Positions 50,375 to 59,796 of a DNA stretch of 64,000 bases are shown here, piece after piece. Below the pieces are notes generated by a model. It had not been told where the DNA came from, ran no database searches, and saw only the letters and a list, made by a program, of their open reading frames with translations. The position numbers and the translations under genes are program-made. The DNA is from an uncultured Bacteroidales bacterium (GTDB taxonomy: Bacteria > Bacteroidota > Bacteroidia > Bacteroidales > ML635J-15), in assembly GCA_937982115.1 (NCBI GenBank), contig CALJNE010000010.1:1-64000 (forward strand), written 5' to 3'. Within the stretch, counting starts at the first letter, position 1. Every line of letters starts with the position of its first letter.

Positions 50375-51881
50375 GAAAAACCTTTAAAATTTCTTTAATT
50401 CTGACACCATCTCTTTTAAAAACACTTAAAAACATTATAACAAACTTAATAAAAATATCTATTCCGAGAATAATAATTGCAGGTATCTTTTTTACTTTTG
50501 AAAAAAAACTGTCTCCGGTACTTAAAATTAAATCTCCCCAAGCTTTTTGAGAAAAAATTTTCTTTATTTGTCTGAATCTGAAATAATATTTAAAGTAGGA
50601 AAAAAGAATATCATTTCGTATTTGATATTCTGATGTGTTTTCAGGAAGTAGAGGAAAATTCGGTTTTTTATAAAATGGCCTTACCAATACTTCCTGAGAA
50701 TTAAAATTCGAATAATATTTCTTTACTGTGATTTTATCTTTATTTTGGTTATATAAAACTGTCCCGGGATAAGGTACAACATTATTAAATTTCACTAAAT
50801 CCAGGTCGTGCTTTATCGAAAACTCAACACAATTTATTCTAATCTCTCTTGATTCGTCAGGAAAACAAAATATAAAATTAGCCATTACCTTGAATCCTAT
50901 TTCCTTCAATTTACGGATTGCAAGAGATATTTCATCTGGCATTTCTGTTTTGCCGATATTTTTTAATATTTCCGGTGATACTGTCTCTATTCCCAAGAAT
51001 ACTGTGTTAAAGCCTGTATTAAACATTAACTTTAGAACATCTTCATTCATATCTCTAACACGTGCCTGAAAGGAATAAGTAACATCTTTTAATATTTTTG
51101 ACTTACCAATAGCTTCACATAATTCAATTATTCTTTTTTTATTTGCTAATAAATTATCATCAAAAAACGCAATATGTTTTTGTTTTAGATCTTTGACTAA
51201 AAATTCTAATTCTTTTACAGTATTCTCTGTATTTTTATAACGATACCTGCGTTTGCCGACAAAATTCACACAGCAAAATGTACAATTATATGGACAACCC
51301 CTCGAACTTATAATATGAGAAAAATTATACTGTGAAAATGGAATAAAAATATCATAAGGAAATTCAGGTAAAAGATTTATATCATTTACAACCTCATCTG
51401 CCGGATTTATTACAACTTGAAAATCTTTTCGATAGGCAATTCCCGGAATATCCTCAATATGATTACCTGATTTTAATTTATTATAAATATTTACTATCTG
51501 TAATTCGCCTTCTCCGATAAAAACATAATCACATGCTTCTATCTCATTCAAAACTTCTTCCGCTACAGCAGTTGGATGTATTCCACCGAGTATAATAATA
51601 CAATCCGGATAAAGTTTTTTTAATTTATAAGAAAGTTTAACAGCTTCTGAGTAAGCCTCTGTGAGAGTAGAAATACAAAATATATATGGTTTTGAATGAT
51701 TATTAACTATTTCAGAAATCTTTGGTAAAACATTTTTATAAATTTGTTGATCAACAAAAGATGCATTAATATCATTTTCTCGCAATACGGAAATTAAACT
51801 TCCAATGCCATAAGGAATACTTATTGGAAATAAAGGTTTAAAAAGCCCTGTCGAATTTGTAGATGTATTTATAAAAATCAT
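50358..51881 (-). CDS. B12-binding domain radical SAM protein
   Basis: LGGIHPTAVAEEVL, FIGEGELQI, SRGCPYNCTFC. Confidence 0.93.
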   Translation of the reverse strand: MIFINTSTNSTGLFKPLFPISIPYGIGSLISVLRENDINASFVDQQIYKNVLPKISEIVNNHSKPYIFCISTLTEAYSEAVKLSYKLKKLYPDCIIILGGIHPTAVAEEVLNEIEACDYVFIGEGELQIVNIYNKLKSGNHIEDIPGIAYRKDFQVVINPADEVVNDINLLPEFPYDIFIPFSQYNFSHIISSRGCPYNCTFCCVNFVGKRRYRYKNTENTVKELEFLVKDLKQKHIAFFDDNLLANKKRIIELCEAIGKSKILKDVTYSFQARVRDMNEDVLKLMFNTGFNTVFLGIETVSPEILKNIGKTEMPDEISLAIRKLKEIGFKVMANFIFCFPDESREIRINCVEFSIKHDLDLVKFNNVVPYPGTVLYNQNKDKITVKKYYSNFNSQEVLVRPFYKKPNFPLLPENTSEYQIRNDILFSYFKYYFRFRQIKKIFSQKAWGDLILSTGDSFFSKVKKIPAIIILGIDIFIKFVIMFLSVFKRDGVRIKEILKVFREFFK

Positions 51882-51928
51882 TTATGATAAATAAAAGCAA
51901 TTCTATTATTAGTTTTATGCAAATTTAC

Positions 51929-51936
51929 TAATTTTG
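51929..51936 (+). promoter_or_regulatory. Candidate -7 element TAATTTTG
   Basis: TAnnTTTG match 17 nt before TTG start at 51954. Confidence 0.35.
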
Positions 51937-51953
51937 CATAAAACAAAACTATT

Positions 51954-54116
51954 TTGAAAAACAAGATAATTATAATATCATCAATAGCTACTTTCATTAT
52001 TTTTTTGTCTGTTGCTTTATTTTATATTTTTAATGCAAATTTCTATGGCAGTATTAAAATCATTTCTGAGAAGGAATTATATATCGAAGCTAAAAGTCCT
52101 CTAAACAAAAACCTTAACTTTAACCATGTTTTAATTGACAATAAACATCATTATTACTATAACTATCCTCGGTTTTACAAAGAATTTAGGATTATTGTTA
52201 AAAACTCAGAATCTAATTTGAAAGTCGAAATTTATAAAAACAACAAAATTTTAGTTTATGATGATTCTATTTACGGGGGAAGATTAAAAATTAATACTGA
52301 TAATTATTTTAAAAGATTAGTGAATCTTTGTGACTTTATATTTTTCAGGAAAAATTTTTGGATTTACATACTTTTAACAAGTTCAATATATGTTATATAT
52401 TATATCATAATAGAACGTAATAAGATATTTAATCAAATATTGATTCTCTTCAGTGTATTCAAAAATTCAATTTTTTATCAGATATTATTTTCATTATTAA
52501 TAACTTCAATAACAAGTTATATTTATTTTTCTAATCCGGCAAACATCCCCGACAACAATGTTTACCTTAGTTTGGGTCCTGATCAATTTGATTATCACAC
52601 CATAGCAGTAAACCATTCTAAAGGGGCTGATTTTGGAATTAACGGTCCTGTATTTTCTGATACAGATTATAAAATAATTACAGAAAATCGGGATTTCAAC
52701 ATCACTAATTTTTACGGGGTAAAAGCATTAAACAGATTTCCCGGTTATCAGTACATTATATCCATTATTTACAGAATTTTCAAGCCTGAACCAATCGTTG
52801 CAAAAATTTTCAATATCATAATTGTTTTAATTATATGCATTATTTTACCACTATTATTAAAAAAATCAATTAACATTACTGCATACTTTGCCGGACTTTT
52901 TGCAATACCTTTTGTTTTTCACCAACTAATTTTTTATGCTCAATTAGTTTTGCCCGATATCTTGACTGTTTTCGTAAACTTATTGATTATTTACTTTTGG
53001 ATATATCTAAAAAAAACTTTCAAAAACAAATATTTTTACACTTTGGCAATTTTAATAGGCATTAGTTTTCTGGTAAAAACAAGTATTACACTTCTTATTC
53101 CAATAATAATAATTGATTTGTTTCAGCAATTAAAAAAGAATGGGTTTTCGGTTCGTTATATTTTTAAATCCTTAACATTATTTATTTTGTTGTTTTTAAT
53201 ATGTTGGCTACCATATAATATTTATAGTGTTAAAGAATTTTATAAATCGGCTGACATCTCTAAATCCATAATTGATGATATTCGAAACTTACCCGAAGCA
53301 GAATTTATCTCTAAATACAACCATAAAAAGATATTTCAGACAGAATATTTTGTTCTGGATAATTTAACTCCCAAAGACATTCGCGAATTTAAAAACGAAA
53401 TACTGCCAGAAATAGAAAGAACTGGTTATTTACCTTTCTATCTTTTCAATAAAGAAAAACACTCTTCAAACATCGTTAAACTATCATATTTAAAAATTAT
53501 TTCATTAAATAAGAAGCCATATTTCATGATTTCATTAATATCAAACTATGGAGCTCTTGAATGCCATAATGAATATGTAAAAGATGGAAAAATAACAAAT
53601 GAGTGGATTTTGAATAAAAACAGTTTTTACAACAACGACAATTATACCGATAAATCTCAATTTATCCGTATTGCTAATTTTTACATCAACAAGCCAACTG
53701 AATTGTTTAGAATTGCTCATTCAAAATTGGTAGATTTTGTTTCTTATTCTAATATGTTCATTGTATTTACATTAATCGCCCTATTTTTCTTTTTAACAAA
53801 AGCTCTTGAATCAAAAAGCCGAACAGCTTTATCAATAATTGTTATAAGTTCTATTGTTGCAATCAATATTTTGACGTCAATTATTCCTTATGCTTTCACA
53901 GCCATAATTATTGTTATGTTATTCTCGAAAGATGAACATATTATTCCTTTAAAGCCTGTATTATTTTTAGCATTAAATGGAATTGTTTTTACATTGATAG
54001 CTTTTAGTTCCCCAAGATACTCAATTTATTATTTATTTCCTATTTATACCATGGTTTATTACATTCTTATACAGGTATTTCTAAAATTTCTTTATAAGCG
54101 ATTGTTAATTTATTAA
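51954..54116 (+). CDS. Multi-TM membrane protein, glycosyltransferase (GT-C)-like; TTG start
   Basis: N-terminal TM and soluble segment, then about 10 TMs with an early acidic loop (SLGPDQFDYHTIAVN) typical of GT-C folds. Confidence 0.7.
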   Translation: MKNKIIIISSIATFIIFLSVALFYIFNANFYGSIKIISEKELYIEAKSPLNKNLNFNHVLIDNKHHYYYNYPRFYKEFRIIVKNSESNLKVEIYKNNKILVYDDSIYGGRLKINTDNYFKRLVNLCDFIFFRKNFWIYILLTSSIYVIYYIIIERNKIFNQILILFSVFKNSIFYQILFSLLITSITSYIYFSNPANIPDNNVYLSLGPDQFDYHTIAVNHSKGADFGINGPVFSDTDYKIITENRDFNITNFYGVKALNRFPGYQYIISIIYRIFKPEPIVAKIFNIIIVLIICIILPLLLKKSINITAYFAGLFAIPFVFHQLIFYAQLVLPDILTVFVNLLIIYFWIYLKKTFKNKYFYTLAILIGISFLVKTSITLLIPIIIIDLFQQLKKNGFSVRYIFKSLTLFILLFLICWLPYNIYSVKEFYKSADISKSIIDDIRNLPEAEFISKYNHKKIFQTEYFVLDNLTPKDIREFKNEILPEIERTGYLPFYLFNKEKHSSNIVKLSYLKIISLNKKPYFMISLISNYGALECHNEYVKDGKITNEWILNKNSFYNNDNYTDKSQFIRIANFYINKPTELFRIAHSKLVDFVSYSNMFIVFTLIALFFFLTKALESKSRTALSIIVISSIVAINILTSIIPYAFTAIIIVMLFSKDEHIIPLKPVLFLALNGIVFTLIAFSSPRYSIYYLFPIYTMVYYILIQVFLKFLYKRLLIY

Positions 54117-54153
54117 AATAAAATATGAATTTTTGAAATTTTGTTTATAATAT

Positions 54154-54180
54154 TGCTATCGTTAGTTTCGATAGCATTTT
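54154..54180 (+). terminator. Stem-loop terminator
   Basis: TGCTATCG-TTAGTTT-CGATAGCA-TTTT. Confidence 0.65.
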
Positions 54181-54194
54181 AAAATTTCGTCAAT

Positions 54195-55304
54195 ATGGTA
54201 AAAATTCCTTTTAATAAGTTTAATGAATTTTATGTAGATCATACGAAAGAAATTTCCGGAAGACTGAGGTCTGTATTGGAAAGCGGGAAATATCTCCGAG
54301 ACAAAGAAACTTTGCAGCTTGAAAAAGGAATTGCCGAAATATGTAAAAGAAATTTTGCCGTTAGCACCTCATCCTGCACCGATGCTTTGTATTTTGCATT
54401 AATCGCTGTGGGAATAAAACCCGGAGACGAAATCATTCTTCCAACATTTTCGTACATTTCTACTTTATCTGCAATTTTAAGATGTGGAGCCCTTCCTGTT
54501 TTTGTTGATATTGACAATAAAACCTTAACTCTCAAGACTGAGGGTATCGAAAACTTTTTTACTCAAAAAACCCGAGCAATAGTTTTTGTTCAATTATTCG
54601 GTCACGTTATAGATTTAAGAAATTTAAAAGAAACTTGCAAACGGAATAATATTTTTTTGATAGAAGATTCAGCTCAAGCTTTAGGCGCAAGTTTTGAAGG
54701 TTTTTCGGGAGCATCCTTTGGAGATATCAGTTGCATTAGCTTCGATCCCACAAAATTGGTTTCCGCATACGCCACAGGTGGTGTTGCTGTTACTGACAAC
54801 GAAGATTATTACAATACATTACTTAAACTAATTCACCACGGACGTAATGATGAAGGAAAATTTGAAATTTTAGGATATAACAGCAAAATTTCTGAGTTGA
54901 GTGCCTGTTTTATAAATCTACAATTATCTCAGCTTGATAACACCATTTCGAAAATGCAAAGAATAGCTAACACTTACATCGGTCAACTCAGCAAAATAAA
55001 AGAAGTTGAAATAATCTTACCGGAACCTTCCTGCAGATCAACATGGCATAAGTTTGTGATTTTAGCACAAAACAGAAATCTATTAAGAGAATATTTGTTT
55101 CAAAACGGTATAGAAACCAAAATACATTACAATCCACTATTACATGAACACCTTTTACTAAAAAATTACAATTATAAAATTACTGATCTAAGTCATGCAG
55201 AAAAAATCAAAAACGATGTTTTAAGTTTGCCAATTTATCCCGGATTAAAATCAGAAGAAATCAATTATATTTGTGAGAGCATAAATAATTTTTATACATT
55301 ATGA
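54195..55304 (+). CDS. DegT/DnrJ/EryC1 PLP-dependent sugar aminotransferase
   Basis: VSTSSCTDALYFALIAVGIKPGDEIILPTFSY, EDSAQALGASFEG, ISFDPTKLVSAYATGGVAVT. Confidence 0.93.
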   Translation: MVKIPFNKFNEFYVDHTKEISGRLRSVLESGKYLRDKETLQLEKGIAEICKRNFAVSTSSCTDALYFALIAVGIKPGDEIILPTFSYISTLSAILRCGALPVFVDIDNKTLTLKTEGIENFFTQKTRAIVFVQLFGHVIDLRNLKETCKRNNIFLIEDSAQALGASFEGFSGASFGDISCISFDPTKLVSAYATGGVAVTDNEDYYNTLLKLIHHGRNDEGKFEILGYNSKISELSACFINLQLSQLDNTISKMQRIANTYIGQLSKIKEVEIILPEPSCRSTWHKFVILAQNRNLLREYLFQNGIETKIHYNPLLHEHLLLKNYNYKITDLSHAEKIKNDVLSLPIYPGLKSEEINYICESINNFYTL

Positions 55305-55882
55305 TAATAGTAGGCTCAGGTTCGGCAGGAAAAGAAACATTAGGAATAATAAAATCTCAATCCGAAGAGTATATTATATTTTTCGATACAAATCCAAAAG
55401 AAAAAATTTTGTGGGGAAAATATCAAGTAATTTCAGAAATTAAAGAATTAACTAAAATATTGCATAAACAAGAAAAGTTTTGCATTGCAATCGGACATCC
55501 CAGAATGAGAGAGAAGATGTTTAAGCTTATGCTTGATTTAGGAGGAATCCCCGTAAATGTGATATCTAAAAACAGCTTTATTTTATCTGAGATTATTGAA
55601 AATGCAACAATTATACAACCTGGTGTTTGTATATCGTATGATGTAAAAATTGGAAAATCCAATATGATCCATGCAAATTCAGTTATCGGACATAAAGTAG
55701 AAACAGGAAATTTTGTAAACATCAGCCCTATGTGTTCAATCATAGGACCAAGTAAAATTGATGATTTTGCATATATAGGAACAGGTAGTATAATTAATCC
55801 GGGGGTAAAAATAGGGAAATATGCATATATTACACCGGGGTCTATAGTAAAAAAAGATATTAAAGACTATGAAACTTATTAA
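55301..55882 (+). CDS. PglD/NeuD-type hexapeptide acetyltransferase
   Basis: MIIVGSGSAGKETLGII Rossmann start plus hexapeptide repeats; ends KKDIKDYETY. Confidence 0.88.
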   Translation: MIIVGSGSAGKETLGIIKSQSEEYIIFFDTNPKEKILWGKYQVISEIKELTKILHKQEKFCIAIGHPRMREKMFKLMLDLGGIPVNVISKNSFILSEIIENATIIQPGVCISYDVKIGKSNMIHANSVIGHKVETGNFVNISPMCSIIGPSKIDDFAYIGTGSIINPGVKIGKYAYITPGSIVKKDIKDYETY

Positions 55883-56990
55883 GACTAATAATAAATTATT
55901 TTATAAAACTTTTTTTAGCTTTTTACTTTTCTTTTTGTTATTTCTATTTTCATTCCTTCTTAACTATTATATTATTTCGCCAAAACATAAAATTCTTATC
56001 TTTATAATTTTAAAAACCATATCCCTAACTTTAAGTGTTTTTGCTTTCATATCCTTTTCATTTTATTTTTCAAATATTTTTAAAAGCAAAATTGTTAAAA
56101 ACATCACAGTATCAGTTTTTAGTTTTATATTACTTTTCTCGATTCTTGAAATTTTTTATACTTATTATACTCCAAGCACCAATGTTTTTACTGATTTATC
56201 AAACAAAATATGGCAAAAAAAATACTGGAACCCAATTAACTCTTTAGGGTATAGAGATGTTGAACCTGTTGAAAATGGTGGTAAGAAAAATATTTTGATA
56301 ACTGGAGATTCTTTTGTTGCAGGTCATGGCGTCAGATACGAAGATGTATTTAGTTCTGTTTTAAAAAAAGAATTAAGTCAGGAATACAATGTTTTTAATC
56401 TGGGGGTTTGTGGTTCGCATACCGAAAGGGAATACGACAGTTTACTAACTTATCCCATTAAACCTGATATTATAATTCTGGGATACTATCACAACGATAT
56501 AGAATCTGCAATGATTAAACACAATATACAACCAAAAATCAGTAATCCTAAAGATAAATTATCCTCATTTAGTAAATTTTTAATTGATAATTCTTTGTTT
56601 TTAAATTTCATATTCAGTATCAAAGCAAAATCACAGATATCAGCTGAATTTATGGAATCGGAGCAAAACGATATACTTCTTTACTTAAATGAAGATATCT
56701 GGAATACTCAGAAGCAAAGCCTTAAAAAATTCAAGGAATACAGCAATGAAAATAATGTAAGATTGATAATTGTATTTATTCCCGGATTGGGAGAAGGTAT
56801 TGCTTTTACCAATGTTATTGCCGGCAAAAAAATTGAAGATTTCTGTCGTGAAGAGAATATTGAATTTATTAATATTTATCAGCATATCAAAAACTTACCG
56901 GCATCAAAACGAATAGCAAACAAATTTGATCAACATCCAAGTCCGGAAGTACATAAAATAATTGCAAAAGAACTGCTAATGCAATTATAA
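55869..56990 (+). CDS. SGNH/GDSL-type hydrolase with N-terminal TM segments
   Basis: ILITGDSFVAGHGV, LGVCGSHTE, YHND, DQHPSPEVH; four or so TMs at N-terminus. Confidence 0.78.
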   Translation: MKLIKTNNKLFYKTFFSFLLFFLLFLFSFLLNYYIISPKHKILIFIILKTISLTLSVFAFISFSFYFSNIFKSKIVKNITVSVFSFILLFSILEIFYTYYTPSTNVFTDLSNKIWQKKYWNPINSLGYRDVEPVENGGKKNILITGDSFVAGHGVRYEDVFSSVLKKELSQEYNVFNLGVCGSHTEREYDSLLTYPIKPDIIILGYYHNDIESAMIKHNIQPKISNPKDKLSSFSKFLIDNSLFLNFIFSIKAKSQISAEFMESEQNDILLYLNEDIWNTQKQSLKKFKEYSNENNVRLIIVFIPGLGEGIAFTNVIAGKKIEDFCREENIEFINIYQHIKNLPASKRIANKFDQHPSPEVHKIIAKELLMQL

Positions 56991-57027
56991 ATAATTTTGT
57001 AGAATAAAAATCATTAGATTTCTCTAT

Positions 57028-58404
57028 TTAGTACCTAAAATTTTTTGTTAAAATCTCGAAATTGCGGAATAATTTATCTTCGGAATAAAAATTTAATTGC
57101 TGAAAGATATATTTTTTATCATAAAATTTAGAGAATTCAAGCGTAAAATCATAAATAAAAACGTCTCCCAGACGATTAATTGCTTTCTCAATTTTTATGA
57201 AGTCTTGTAAATCATTAAAGCAATGAGTGATATAGATTTTTTTTAACTTTAGTAAAAGCTTTTCTGTTTTTATAAAATACTTCGTATTTTTCTCAATGTT
57301 TTCAGTAATTCTAAGAGTATTGTTAATTCTATTTATTAGATTTTGATATATTTTGTGGTTTTTTGCTGCAATAGAATTATGAATTTCAAAATTGTATTTT
57401 TCTAATTCTAAAAGATTTTTTCTAATAAATTCAGATTTTTGAGTCCATAATGCATTCCAGAAAGGGAAATATACTTCACTGAACCAAATTTCAGCATTAT
57501 ATTTATTTGCAAACTCAACTATTTTTGGCAATTCTGCTAAGTTGTCTTTCATAGCACAAGCTGTAATTCCAAGTTTTCGATTATTTCTTTGTGAATATTC
57601 TGAGAAAAATTCAATATTCGATTTTAATTTATTAAAATCCCCATTTACTCTTATTTTTGAGTAAAGTTCCGGATTAACAGCATCAATGGATACATTAATG
57701 AAAAATTTTCCCTGTTCTAAAAGATTTTTTATTTTTTCGTTTAAAATCGTTCCATTTGTTTGTATGTATATTTCACAATCATTATTTCTTTTGATTATTA
57801 TATCCCATAATTTGTAATAAATTTTATTTAAAAAAGGTTCACCTCCACTAAATCTTGCTGCTTTTATTTCAGGAATAAAATTTTTAATCTGATTAATAAA
57901 ATTCTCATCATACAAATCTTTGAATGCTATATCATTTTTAGCTCTGATTGCTGAAGATGAATATTCCGAACACATTACACATTCTAAGTTACACTCTGTA
58001 GCTATTTTAAAATCTAATATTACAGGTTGATCTTTTTTCTGATCAAAATCTTCGTAAAGCAATGGATTTACGGATTCAAAGTCCCCGGATTCAAAAGCAT
58101 CCAGGCATACTTGACATCCTAAGGAAAAATCTGCCTTTGAAATTGATTTTCTTAGTTTTTTGAGCTTATCCCCTTCCCAAACTTCTTTAATATTATTTTG
58201 AGGGTATCTCCCTAAAACATAGGAATTATTATGACAACAAACATTAATATCTCCATTTGGCATAAAACGAAGACTTTTAAACGGAGCTAGACATATTGGT
58301 AATTCGTAGTTCTCAAGTTTCCTTGAAGAATTGTATTTTTTTATTATTTTATTATTTAATCTAAATTTATTTTTAAACACTTTACAAAAAATTAAAAGCA
58401 ACAA
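57028..58404 (-). CDS. Radical SAM protein with N-terminal SPASM-like (twitch) domain
   Basis: N-term CLAPFKSLRFMPNGDINVCCHN...VWEGDKLKKLRKS...GCQVC, then ATECNLECVMC and FSGGEPFLN. Confidence 0.88.
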   Translation of the reverse strand: MLLLIFCKVFKNKFRLNNKIIKKYNSSRKLENYELPICLAPFKSLRFMPNGDINVCCHNNSYVLGRYPQNNIKEVWEGDKLKKLRKSISKADFSLGCQVCLDAFESGDFESVNPLLYEDFDQKKDQPVILDFKIATECNLECVMCSEYSSSAIRAKNDIAFKDLYDENFINQIKNFIPEIKAARFSGGEPFLNKIYYKLWDIIIKRNNDCEIYIQTNGTILNEKIKNLLEQGKFFINVSIDAVNPELYSKIRVNGDFNKLKSNIEFFSEYSQRNNRKLGITACAMKDNLAELPKIVEFANKYNAEIWFSEVYFPFWNALWTQKSEFIRKNLLELEKYNFEIHNSIAAKNHKIYQNLINRINNTLRITENIEKNTKYFIKTEKLLLKLKKIYITHCFNDLQDFIKIEKAINRLGDVFIYDFTLEFSKFYDKKYIFQQLNFYSEDKLFRNFEILTKNFRY

Positions 58405-59731
58405 TTATGAAATGATCTAATATTGTTTCCTGATCATAGTTAGAAAATTCAAACTTAACAAAATAATCATCAAGCCCGATTATATATTTTTTTAGATTAT
58501 CAGTGATTAAAATATCCGGTATAGAATCTAAAACACCTTTGATAATTTTTGTCTTCGCTGAATCTGAAACTTTAATATCTATAATTTTACAAATATCTTG
58601 TCTTAAAACTTCGAGTTGATATTTGTTTGGAACAGATTGATTTAAATTTATTATTTTATTATGCCAAACCTTTAGCAAATTTAATAGATTATTAAATTTT
58701 TGAATATTTTGTTGAGAGACTTCATTATTATTGTCAAATATAAACTTTTCATAAAAATTAATTATGTCGTGTAACTCTGAAACAGGTAGAGACCACAGTG
58801 CTAAGTTCCATGGCTTCAAAACAATATTATAATTAAATATCCATTGTTTTTCATTACATTTTTTAATAATTTCGGGTATTTCCTTTACATTTATCCTCAT
58901 GGGACAAACCGTAATCGAAAATTTCGTTCCTCTTTCTTTACATATTCGTTCAAATTCTTCGATATTTTTCAATGTTTCCCCCAGTATTGCTCCCTTACGG
59001 ATTTTGGAATAAGTTTGAAGATCAAAACTATCAATTGAAACAGTAATGTTAAACCTTCCGGAATTTAAAATATCTACGACTTTTTGATTAAAAATAGTGC
59101 CATTTGTTGTAACATTAATGATTATTTCCGGATTAAGCTGAATCATTCTCTCCCAGAGAGAATAATAGATATTTATCAAAAAAGGTTCTCCTCCAGTGAA
59201 AACAGCATACTTCAAAAATGGTATAAACTCGTCTAATTGTTTTAAAAAATTTATGTCATAAACGAACTTTTCCTCAGGTTCATAATTTCTTTCCTTCTGT
59301 ATTCGTGATGATAAGGATGCATCACACATTACACATGCAAGATTGCAGGTGTTTGAAAGAGAAAAATCCATTAAAACCGGATATCCGTTTTTATTTAATT
59401 CAAGATAATCGAAACTTAAAGCAGCAACATTCCCAAAATCCCCTTGAAAAAAAAGACTTGAACAGAAATTACATGAATCGGGAATCTCGTAGAAAAGCAT
59501 CTGCTTACGAAGAGTTTGCATTTCTTTTCCAAACCAGATGGATTTCAGACTAAAATCTTTCAAAAAATGATAATCAATATGATGACAACAAACCTGAACA
59601 CCTCCGTTGCGATGAAATCTCAAAGCTCCAAAAGGGGCCTTGCAAAAAAATTTTCTATCGTCGGAATTCCTCGATAGGTTATATGCTTTACGTAATTTTT
59701 TTAACTTTCTATTTAAAAGAAATTTAAACAT
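58382..59731 (-). CDS. Radical SAM protein with N-terminal SPASM-like (twitch) domain
   Basis: N-term CKAPFGALRFHRNGGVQVCCHH...SCNFC, then SNTCNLACVMC and FTGGEPFLI. Confidence 0.88.
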   Translation of the reverse strand: MFKFLLNRKLKKLRKAYNLSRNSDDRKFFCKAPFGALRFHRNGGVQVCCHHIDYHFLKDFSLKSIWFGKEMQTLRKQMLFYEIPDSCNFCSSLFFQGDFGNVAALSFDYLELNKNGYPVLMDFSLSNTCNLACVMCDASLSSRIQKERNYEPEEKFVYDINFLKQLDEFIPFLKYAVFTGGEPFLINIYYSLWERMIQLNPEIIINVTTNGTIFNQKVVDILNSGRFNITVSIDSFDLQTYSKIRKGAILGETLKNIEEFERICKERGTKFSITVCPMRINVKEIPEIIKKCNEKQWIFNYNIVLKPWNLALWSLPVSELHDIINFYEKFIFDNNNEVSQQNIQKFNNLLNLLKVWHNKIINLNQSVPNKYQLEVLRQDICKIIDIKVSDSAKTKIIKGVLDSIPDILITDNLKKYIIGLDDYFVKFEFSNYDQETILDHFIIVAFNFL

Positions 59732-59735
59732 AATA

Positions 59736-59743
59736 CAAAGATA
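59736..59743 (-). promoter_or_regulatory. Candidate -7 element TATCTTTG, 4 nt from the ATG
   Basis: TATCTTTG-TATT-ATG on minus strand. Confidence 0.45.
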
Positions 59744-59756
59744 AAAACTAATTTGT

Positions 59757-59764
59757 TAATTTTG
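59757..59764 (+). promoter_or_regulatory. Candidate -7 element TAATTTTG, divergent from the previous one
   Basis: TAnnTTTG match 32 nt before ATG 59797. Confidence 0.4.
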
Positions 59765-59796
59765 GGAATTAAGATTTTAATTTTAAGCCCTAAATA

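Noticed and set aside
55423-55743. 106-aa minus-strand ORF in the PglD gene
   Set aside because: Antisense shadow of hexapeptide repeats.
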